The position numbers and the translations under genes were made by a program. The notes under the pieces are model-generated. The model was not told where the DNA came from and ran no database searches. It saw nothing but the letters and a program-made list of their open reading frames with translations. A stretch of DNA of 64,000 nucleotides from Distichodus sexfasciatus (Eukaryota; Chordata; Actinopteri; Characiformes; Distichodontidae), in contig JAVGVS010000723.1 in NCBI GenBank assembly GCA_032718565.1, positions 1 to 64,000 on the forward strand. Reading direction: 5' to 3'. Positions 57,101 through 64,000 of this stretch are shown piece after piece; position 1 is the stretch's first letter; every line of letters starts with the position of its first letter.

Positions 57101-60100
57101 TTCTCACCAAGAGCTATGGTAATATGTTGTAATTCTCTCAGGATTCAAATGGTCTTGTATTGCACGATATTTTCAAACTACAGATCTAAAAGCCAGTGTA
57201 TTTCAAGCCTTTTTTAACTAAAAATATAACTCAGTAAAACTCTACTAATACTAATTCAGTACATTTAATAAATTGTGGTTCTTTTCATTAGTTAGCTGAA
57301 ATTAAGATTCATTACAGTCAGGAAAAAATGGAAATACAAAAAATCTAATCATTTTACAACGTATCTCTGCCACAGTAGCGAGTGGGAAAACTTTTGGAAA
57401 CAAAGGTATTGTTACTGGAACAAATGCAGTATTCAGCAGTTTCTCCAGCTCCCTGCACCTTTAAAACACCTAAATTAAAATCCAGCAAGAAATCTCTCTG
57501 CGTGTCTGTCAAGTCCTGCCTGGAAATGTCATGTATTCTTTGTTATTTATGTCCCTCTTTTATTGTTTTCCCTCACTTTTATAGATTTTCTCTCAGCTTG
57601 TCCTGCACACACCCTTTACCCTGGTTGATCCTCCTCTTCTCTTGCCCTCCCCTTTATCCTCACAGCTTTTCAGCAATGTTTGCACCTGTAATGTTCGGAA
57701 CTAATACTAGAAATACTGTTTTAACTCATTGCTGCCCTTTTCCAGGTTAAGCAGTTTGACGATAGGAGACTCCAAGTCTTCTTCTTCCGGCCAGCAGAGG
57801 GAGCCACTCTCAGAGCTCTCCGCTGATGGTGCAGGTAACATAGTAGGAATAAAATTTGCATTAGATAATAAAACTGTAGTGTGAATGTGCAACAGTATAC
57901 AGATGTTTGCGTGGGAAGATACATAAAGGGCAGTGCATAATATGGATACCATGATGGCAGTGTATATTAGGTGCGTTGTTATACGATTTTGTGATCAACA
58001 GGGCAATAAGGTTGATTTAAAAAAAATATGACATGTATAGGAACGTCACTTTATATTGAAAAGGAGACAAATTTGTATTAAAAGAAAATTTGTTTTCATT
58101 TTCGTGTCTGGGTGAGCTTTGGAATAAAAATGTCACATGTTAGTCACTTTTGTGATTTGATGTGAATGGAGCTGATTGATTGTTGGCTCCTGAACTGAAT
58201 CAAATCGAAATGTCGACTTTGTGATATCGACAAACATCAAATTGTTGTCCATTGAATTGATATCGTAACGTAATAAAACTTGTGATTTACACCTCTACAA
58301 TTAGTGCTGGGCGGTAAAATGATCTCAATTTTTTTATCGAGAAAAATGTGATTACGGTAACAATGACAAACGTAGGCTATAAAATTCGATCACGCTTGTT
58401 TGCGCACTATGCGGCAACGCGATGAGATAGACAATGTCTTTGGCCTATCAATTAGCGACTGGGCTTGGCATAACGTCAGCACAACAGCAAATCACGGCCA
58501 ACGATGCACATTTGCCCATTGCACACGAAGAAGTCACGTGGTAAACTTTAGCCAAGTGGTCAATGAGGCCCGAAAGCGGCATCTAAACTGCCAGTCTCAA
58601 AGAAGCACGTTACAATGTTTACATGAAATAGGAACTAACGTGGAAGTGCCCGATGACACTTTCCATAACTTAGCAACAGCAAGCACAGAGAAAGTGACTA
58701 TTTTTAATATTAATCCTATGAGCTTCAGCGTTCAGAGCGCTAAGCGTCTTCAGTGAGGGGAAAAGGCGTCAGTAGAGATGGTTTTTTGCCGTCGTGCTCA
58801 GAGCGGTTCAAGTTGAAATCCGTTCGACTCAGCGCTGGGCTTGTCAATGTCACTTGTCTCTTGCTAGCCAATCAAAATCAAGTAAGTGATTTTTACAATG
58901 GATTATTAATTACTTAATGTATTACATAATGTGTGACAACAATTCCCATTATCTTCTTATCCACTGTCTCTCTTTATCTGGTCTCTTTTGTTCTCTCTTT
59001 TAGCTCCTGGTCTGGTGCAGCGATGCGTGGTAGTGCAGAGGGACAGCCTGGGTTTCGGCTTCACCGTGTGTGGAGAGAGAGTAAAACTGGTGCAGAATGT
59101 CCGGCCAGGTAACAAAAAAAAATAGATTAATGCAGATTTTTTTGGATACTGATTGTCCCTGATCTATACGGTTTTTACGGCGCTTCTCATAAATTTTGTC
59201 TGGCTCGCGTCGTTTCTCAGGTGGAGCAGCAGTAAGAGCGGGAGTGCAGGAGGGAGACAGAATCATTAAGGTATTGATATGTTCCTGTTGTGTAAGAGGT
59301 TTTTTTTTTTTCTTTTGCTCTGTTTTACACGGAGGACCAGTTTAGTTTTTACCTCACACACCCCACTCTTCCAGGTCAACGGTGCACTAGTGTCCTCCAT
59401 GTCTCATCAGGAAGTGGTGAAGATGATCAAATGTAAGTAGAATTTTTACTTTTTACTTTACATATGGACGCCTGATGTTATGTCGACGCGACCTGACAGA
59501 ATCAGCAGTGTTAACCCCACTTTTTTTGTGTTTTTATTTCTCCGCCTGGTCTGTCCTTTATAGCCGGGACGTATGTGGCGTTGACGCTGCAGGGTCCGCC
59601 CCCTTCGGTCGCTGGCGTCCCTCTCCAGCCCCTCTCTTCAGACCTGCTGCCCAATCACGGGACGTCGTTAGGGGGTGAAACTCCACCTCCTCCTCCTCCG
59701 CCCCTGCCACCGACGGGAATTGGGACTCCTACACAGAGAATCACCGGCCCTAAACCACTACAGGTACGGCTAGGCCTGGCACAGCTCGTACATAGTCGAT
59801 TTATTGTGATTATTTAAGCTAAATGTGATTATTTTTGCATGAAAAGTTCTTTTTTAGCGAAGTTTCAAATGATGCACGATATCAGAATCATGTCGGCATC
59901 GGACCGACGCTTAGGTTTGGCCGATATTTATAATGGATATTTAATGTCGGATTTATCGTACGTCAGAAAGGTAGCGTTTGTGGCAGGTATGTCCAAAGTC
60001 TGAGGTGGAATTATATACGGCGGCGATGTCCGCCTTAAAATGTATAGTGTTATTTTGTGCCAAAATTCTGAGCACGCAGTGGAACATCCACGAACGTTTC

Positions 60101-63100
60101 GCACTCAACTCGGCGTGTTTGCCTCATTTAGCAAATGTGAGCTCGCACATGAGCTATGTCCCGAACTGTGTACTGCCGCACTTAATGGTGCGTAAGGTAG
60201 GTAAGGCACCCTTATCATACTTTTCTATGCAGTATTCCTAAGGTAGTATGCATCTCAGGAAATGTGACCCTCCACGGCAAAACCAGTCGCTTGTTGCAAC
60301 GGAGGTTTCCGAGAAAAACGAGTGTTTATGTTGCGGGGAGTAAAATTTTGGATTTTTTGTTTTTAGTGTCTATACTGTACTGTTGTGAATAAATTTGGCT
60401 GAAAAACTTACCCTGGAATTCAATTCCAGCAGAATGTTAGAGGTTTCTGTCTTGACCTCTCTACTTCAATATTTACGGTAAATCCACTGGTTGACTAGCG
60501 TGAAGATATTTCTCCGGAATCCATCTTCGTCTCCCGAGTTCAGTTAACCTAACGCAGGTAGGCTATCCGTGTGGCTGTGAATGCAGCGTAGGCTACCGTA
60601 AATGCAAACGTAGCCGCGACCGCACCAAGCGTCTGTGAGTGCTACGGCGATAGTCAACTTCAAAGGCAGATTTCTCCGTTTCTCACTTGGCGTGACAGGA
60701 GAAACCCGACTCCTTTGAATGTTGATATCTCAGTCATATGTCGTCCCATTCATTCCATATAGGTATCGTTTTGAAGCTTGATTTATGCCCTTTCATGAAA
60801 ACACTCAATATAACTCAATTTTGAAAATTTGCGACAAGCGGCTGGTTTTGCCGTGGAGGGTCACAAATAGCTGGAGTTGTAGCTTTACGGCTCTCTACGC
60901 ACTAGGTAGTGCACATGGAGAGTCACACGTGCCTTATTTGACTTGGTACACCACATAAGGAGAGAACTGGCTTTTTCCGTACAATGTTGTGCACTCTACT
61001 TTCACGCTTGCTTGACTTGGCACATTTTTTGTGTCAAAATTCTGAGCGCACAGTGGAACCTTTTGACGCCTCTGCCTTCCTCGTATATCAGCATCGGCGG
61101 ATATAAAAATGAAAATATCGGCATCGGCCAGTAATTCCCATATCATGCATCCCTAAAGGTTTCTATTCAGCAAATAAACAGGTCTGCTTAAAAATATGTT
61201 TTCATAAGGTGTGCATCTATGGCAATAAATCTTCAGCTAACTTGTGGCAGCACTTCCTCCGACACACTGAGACTTCCAGACAAGTGGTGCTCGAGCATCG
61301 TAGAGAGACTATATGAGTAGTGACATGCCTAAAACAATTGATTGATCAATGATTAATCTGTCGGCTGATGTTTCATCAGGACCCTAAAGTCCAAAAGCAT
61401 GCCACACAGATCCTCAGAAAGATGTTGGAACAAGAAGAGGCAGAACTACAGGTATCATGTGGCAACGGCTGGTGTTACAGGATAAATATCACTGCACCGT
61501 TTATTTAACGTCTGTAACCTTAAAGGAACAGATTGTGAAAACACATACATCATTAATTAACATGCAAAGGTTTTTAGGAAAATCCAGGCACCTCACATTC
61601 CCACTGTCAAACTCGTAGGACCTGCTGGAGGAACAGTCTCGAAACCCCTCGCCCTCCCTGGAGGAGAGGATAGAGAGCGCCAGGAGGAGAGCAAACCAAG
61701 TCCGAGAGAAAATTCAGCAAGATCTGGTAAAAGTCTCACCTCTCTGACTGTGCCACTGCGGTTTCTTTATTACATGAAGCGATGTTCGTGTGTTTTGTTG
61801 TAACGCCTGTCTCACTTCACCTCTCACAGGACGGGACACGCTCTGAAGCCGTAACCAACTACGTAATGGCTGGAGAAGGTGCGTGTTTGCTCAGTGTATT
61901 GCAGTCGGGGTGTGTGTGTGTGTGTGTTCTTGTACTTGCTACTTAGTGAGAACCAATGAGTTTTTAACCAGCAGAGTGAGGACATTTTTGGGAAGTGAGA
62001 ACTTTTTTAGTGGTCCTCACTTCTTTAAACTGCTTTTACAAAAAAAATACAAGTTTATTTGCAAAACTAAAAGTGTAGAAAGATTAGCTTTTGGTTACTG
62101 AGGTTATGGTTAGGGTTAGGTGTAGTATTACTGTATTTACATACAGTAATATAGAAGTCAGTGGAGGTCCTCACTACTATATAAGTACAAGGACGTGTGT
62201 GTGTGTGTGTGTGTGTGAGCGAGACAGCGCTGTTATTATTTAAATAGTAGTTGGTAATTAACTTGTTTTCAACAGGTCGATTGTCTGTGGATTCAAGCGA
62301 AGGGGATTTTGAGGTGAGTTGTGTCTTGTAAAGAAGCGCTTAATCATGGTCTGAACGTGTGTGTGTGTGTGTGTGTGTGTGTGGGAGTCTCTGTAGGTTT
62401 TAGTCTCATTTGTCTATGATAACATGGGTATCGGCTCAACAACAGAAAGTGAAAGTAAGTGAGTGTCATTGTGAGTAATTCTTCAAATGTGAGGGTGTGT
62501 TTAGGAAGTTGTTAAGTGTGTTATTTAATCTCTTTTCTATATCAGTGGTCTAATAAAAAAAAGTAACGGTCATAAAAGAAATACCACACACTGTTTGTTG
62601 GTATAATGCACATTTAAAAATAGATTAGATTACAAAAAGATTGCCTTGTCAAAAAGTCTCTTTACAAATCGTGCTATTACATGGAACAATCTCTACTGTG
62701 TAAGACACAACACGCGTGAAAAACGATGTGCGTGTGAGAGAGAGAGAGAGAGAGAGAGGCTCAAATAATTCAGTCACGTCTCATATTTACATCTCGGATA
62801 TGATTTGCATCTTATTTATATATTTTTTATATATAGGATATTGTTCTGTAAATAGGAACGTTTTTGATGAGTTATATTTGCTTATACGCCCTCCACTTTT
62901 TCTCTCCCCGTCTCAGCCGTTTGAGAGCCCCTTCTCATCCCCGTCGTCCTCGTTCAGGACCCCTCAGCACCGCAGACAGGGCTCAGATACACACACCTTT
63001 GACTCGGTGAGATACACACATACACACTCGGAGTTTGAGACCTTTTAACACACAAACGCAATTTGTACTATTTATACTGCTTTGTCTTTTCCGTCTTCTC

Positions 63101-64000
63101 ATCTTTCCATTCACGGAGGCGAAGAAGTACATCGATTTTCTTCCGTAATGCAGTTCTCTATTTGTTCCAGGGAGGAAAGGCACAGATAATTGGCCCAGAG
63201 GAGGAGGAGGAAGAGGATGATGGCTATACCGTCAATGAAGTGAGTCCCTATTTTTTAACAACTAATATAATCTTAGTTTTGGACATCGTTCCTTTTTCTG
63301 TGCTGCTGTTTCCTTTTGGAATTCACATTCCATTCTCTCTTTTTCTCTCTCTCTCTCTCTCGAATCAGATGGACGGTCCATTCCAGGACATCGAGATGCT
63401 GAAAAGCCGACCAGCACACATGACCGTTTTTATGAGATACATTTTCAGTCAGCTGCTGGATCCTAATCCACTGGTTGGTGCCCGATTTCACTGTCACTTT
63501 CTTTAATGAAGTTGCCGTTTTTACTTACTGTGTCTGCTGCCGTTCTCCAAATCCATTCTCGTTGTACTTATACAGTGCCAATAACGGCATCTTGTATCTC
63601 TCAGATTTATTTCTGTGTATTTTTTAAATGTCGATGGGGAAAATGGTTTTTTTTGTACTGAGTTTTGTGAGTAGCTGTAATCACATTCTAATCTGTGACT
63701 ATTTCTTTGCTCTCCATAGCTGTTCTATCTGTCTGTTGAAGCCTATCTGGGCTCCAGCCCTAAAGACGCTCGCACACTCGCTCCACAAATCTGCTCCCAC
63801 TTCTTGGACCCCGATGCTGTGAGTTCCAAAGTGCAGACAAGAAATTAAGTAAATTCTAGCACATAAATTAGCGAACACTGACACCTTGTGTCTTTTTAGT
63901 TTCCTTGCTGACGTTTTAACGTATCACCTGTTTCATCAACTTTGCCGTTCTTTCCAGCCTCTGAAGATTAAAGCCAGAGAAGAGTTTCTCTCAGATATAG
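54090..64000 (+). CDS. arhgef11: arhgef11 (PDZ-RhoGEF), 5' part of gene, partial at right edge
   Basis: Sixteen exons, all with GT/AG borders and matching phases: 54090-54124, 55641-55673, 57746-57834, 59004-59108, 59221-59270, 59375-59432, 59564-59763, 61380-61451, 61619-61726, 61830-61878, 62276-62313, 62917-63006, 63171-63239, 63369-63473, 63720-63818 and 63958-64000. The protein begins MSVRPPTSTLD. The PDZ domain (about residues 57-133) has carboxylate loop GFGF and GVQEGDRIIKVNG. A proline run and QRITGPKPLQ follow, then a coiled segment (QILRKMLEQEEAELQ) and an acidic IIGPEEEEEEDDGY. Last comes the RGS-like domain (FQDIEMLKSRPAHMTVFMRY onward). PDZ-RhoGEF binds plexin-B and other C-termini through PDZ, is stimulated by Galpha12/13 through the RGS-like domain, and activates RhoA through DH-PH domains, which lie beyond the window. 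QRITGPKPLQ and IIGPEE point to ARHGEF11 rather than ARHGEF12. Confidence 0.95.
54177..54675. mobile_element. hAT-type MITE in arhgef11 intron 1
   Basis: The ends TACGGATGCACAATACATC and (complement) TAGGGCTGCACAATGAATC are inverted. Flanks AACCAGAT (54,169-54,176) and AACCAGTT (54,676-54,683) are an 8-bp duplication with one change. Confidence 0.75.
55641..55673 (+). CDS. arhgef11: arhgef11 candidate 33-nt cassette microexon
   Basis: Acceptor GGTACGGCAG and donor GCAAG/GTAATG enclose 33 nt encoding an insert of AAGKKQTHLAR. It keeps the frame whether used or skipped. Skipping joins LDR to LSSL, the arrangement known in mammals, so it would be alternative or fish-specific. The polypyrimidine tract is moderate. 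Confidence 0.45.
57746..57834 (+). CDS. arhgef11: arhgef11 exon, Ser-rich N-terminal linker
   Basis: Reads LSSLTIGDSKSSSSGQQREP onward. Acceptor CCCTTTTCCAG, donor GTGCAG/GTAACA. The LSSL start matches the segment before the PDZ domain in the mammalian protein. Confidence 0.85.
57980..58300 (-). mobile_element. GGGGTGTAA-family MITE fragment
   Basis: AAACTTGTGATTTACACCTC closes it at right, like the ends at 11.8 and 5.4 kb. The other end is lost. Confidence 0.45.
58305..58760 (+). mobile_element. hAT-like fragment in arhgef11 intron
   Basis: TTAGTGCTGGGCGGTAAAAT resembles a hAT terminus. The GC-balanced interior holds a 118-codon open frame at 58,400 without recognisable domain. No right terminus is visible. 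Confidence 0.35.
59004..59108 (+). CDS. arhgef11: arhgef11 exon, first part of PDZ domain
   Basis: GLVQRCVVVQRDSLGFGFTV then CGERVKLVQNVRP. Contains the GFGF peptide-binding loop. Acceptor TCTCTTTTAG, donor GGCCAG/GTAACA. Confidence 0.95.
59221..59270 (+). CDS. arhgef11: arhgef11 exon, middle of PDZ domain
   Basis: GGAAVRAGVQEGDRIIK. Acceptor GTTTCTCAG, donor TTAAG/GTATTG. Confidence 0.95.
59375..59432 (+). CDS. arhgef11: arhgef11 exon, PDZ helix 2
   Basis: VNGALVSSMSHQEVVKMIK. The His at the start of helix 2 marks a class I ligand preference. Acceptor CTCTTCCAG, donor AAAT/GTAAGT. Confidence 0.95.
59564..59763 (+). CDS. arhgef11: arhgef11 exon, PDZ end and proline-rich linker
   Basis: SGTYVALTLQGPPPSVAG, then a seven-proline run, LPPTGIG and QRITGPKPLQ. 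Acceptor CTTTATAG, donor CTACAG/GTACGG. Confidence 0.95.
59869..61153. mobile_element. hAT-like element in arhgef11 intron, GATGCACGATAT family
   Basis: Left GATGCACGATATCAGAATC and right (complement) GGGATGCATGATATGGGAAT are inverted, each followed by GCCGATGCCGATAT-like or CGGCATCGGACC words. The outer left bases are eroded. It contains a second element. Confidence 0.6.
60264..60864. mobile_element. 601-bp DNA element nested in the hAT-like element
   Basis: The first 29 bases (GTGACCCTCCACGGCAAAAC...) and the last 29 are inverted with one mismatch. AAAT precedes (60,260-60,263) and follows (60,865-60,868), a 4-bp target duplication. Confidence 0.8.
61380..61451 (+). CDS. arhgef11: arhgef11 exon, coiled segment
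   Basis: DPKVQKHATQILRKMLEQEE then AELQ. Acceptor TTTCATCAG, donor CTACAG/GTATCA. Confidence 0.95.
61619..61726 (+). CDS. arhgef11: arhgef11 exon, charged coiled segment
   Basis: DLLEEQSRNPSPSLEERIES then ARRRANQVREKIQQDL. Acceptor AACTCGTAG, donor GATCTG/GTAAAA. Predicted helical from its E/R/Q pattern. Confidence 0.92.
61830..61878 (+). CDS. arhgef11: arhgef11 exon, linker
   Basis: DGTRSEAVTNYVMAGE plus one base. Acceptor CCTCTCACAG, donor GAGAAG/GTGCGT. Confidence 0.88.
61928..62194 (+). mobile_element. Microsatellite-flanked MITE, copy 2
   Basis: TTCTTGTACTTGCTACTTAG at left and (complement) CCTTGTACTTATATAGTAGT at right form imperfect inverted ends. TGAGGACC words occur near both. (TG)n lies at 61,911-61,927 and 62,195-62,217. 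The interior GGTTATGGTTAGGGTTAGG is not telomeric; it recurs in the copy at 30-265. Confidence 0.65.
62276..62313 (+). CDS. arhgef11: arhgef11 exon, linker
   Basis: GRLSVDSSEGDFE. It matches the RLSLDSQEGD-like stretch known in the mammalian protein. Acceptor TTCAACAG, donor TTGAG/GTGAGT. Confidence 0.88.
62361..62382. repeat. (GT)n microsatellite
   Basis: About eleven GT units inside an arhgef11 intron. Confidence 0.9.
62403..62453 (+). CDS. arhgef11: arhgef11 possible 51-nt cassette exon
   Basis: GGTTTTAG/TCTCAT and GTGAAA/GTAAGT bound 17 codons (SHLSMITWVSAQQQKVK) in phase 0-0, compatible with both neighbours. The tract before the acceptor is GT-rich rather than pyrimidine-rich, and I cannot match the peptide to the family. 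It may be chance. Confidence 0.25.
62737..62758. repeat. (AG)n microsatellite
   Basis: About eleven AG units. Confidence 0.9.
62917..63006 (+). CDS. arhgef11: arhgef11 exon, Ser/Pro-rich linker
   Basis: PFESPFSSPSSSFRTPQHRR then QGSDTHTFDS. The HRRQGSD block is conserved in ARHGEF11. Acceptor CCGTCTCAG, donor GACTCG/GTGAGA. Confidence 0.93.
63171..63239 (+). CDS. arhgef11: arhgef11 exon, acidic lead to RGS-like domain
   Basis: GGKAQ, then IIGPEEEEEEDDGYTVNE. In RGS-RhoGEFs the acidic residues just before the RGS-like fold contact Galpha. Acceptor TTGTTCCAG, donor AATGAA/GTGAGT. Confidence 0.95.
63369..63473 (+). CDS. arhgef11: arhgef11 exon, start of RGS-like domain
   Basis: FQDIEMLKSRPAHMTVFMRY and IFSQLLDPNPL. 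KSRPAH is the hallmark of the RGS-RhoGEF family. Acceptor TCGAATCAG, donor CCACTG/GTTGGT. Confidence 0.97.
63720..63818 (+). CDS. arhgef11: arhgef11 exon, RGS-like domain
   Basis: LFYLSVEAYLGSSPKDARTL then APQICSHFLDPDA. Acceptor TCTCCATAG, donor GATGCT/GTGAGT. Confidence 0.97.
63958..64000 (+). CDS. arhgef11: arhgef11 exon, RGS-like domain, cut by window edge
   Basis: PLKIKAREEFLSDI plus one base. Acceptor GTTCTTTCCAG. Its right border is not visible. Confidence 0.93.

Noticed and set aside
58400..58756. 118-codon frame as an arhgef11 exon or separate gene
   Set aside because: It lies in an apparent hAT fragment. No family motif, and its edges lack splice sites in phase with neighbouring exons.
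1..64000. CRISPR arrays, bacterial operons, riboswitches
   Set aside because: The sequence is vertebrate nuclear DNA. Tandem repeats here are microsatellites or minisatellites without unique spacers.

Overview
The window is teleost fish nuclear DNA. It has spliced vertebrate genes with GT-AG introns, tRNA-derived fish SINEs (one of the DANA/HE1 type), RTE- and L2-type LINEs, and many hAT-type miniature transposons. The order or species cannot be told from sequence alone.

Layout. Positions 1-27,000 show no convincing protein gene. They hold microsatellites, SINEs, LINE 3' tails and hAT-like MITEs, separated by long stretches of unique sequence (notably about 15.7-18.6, 19.9-21.6 and 21.9-26.1 kb) that could carry distal regulatory DNA. 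A GIMAP/AIG1-type GTPase gene lies on the minus strand at 27,354-28,683. A short first coding exon joins in frame to the long second exon. From 29.4 to 38 kb is a nested transposon complex. It contains a full-span RTE-type LINE with a 13-bp target duplication, an internal deletion and a MITE inside its endonuclease region. Next come two different hAT elements inserted at the same 8-bp target, one holding a further hAT MITE and the other an L2-type LINE. A GC-rich unclassified repeat follows (38.7-40.7 kb).

Two MYADM-like genes (double-MARVEL, eight membrane segments, single coding exon) lie in tandem on the minus strand at 42,323-43,423 and 47,013-47,891. Each has a candidate upstream non-coding exon.

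The right-hand 10 kb is the 5' part of arhgef11 (PDZ-RhoGEF) on the plus strand. Its coding exons run from the start codon at 54,090 through the PDZ domain, proline-rich linker, coiled segment and most of the RGS-like domain. The gene continues past 64,000. It is head-to-head with the second MYADM gene across an intergenic region containing an 80-nt pure-purine tract and a GC-richer presumed promoter.

Functionally, arhgef11 couples Galpha12/13 to RhoA, MYADM proteins organise membrane rafts and cortical actin, and GIMAPs are membrane-associated immune GTPases. Nothing in the sequence shows the genes acting as a unit; they look like ordinary neighbours.
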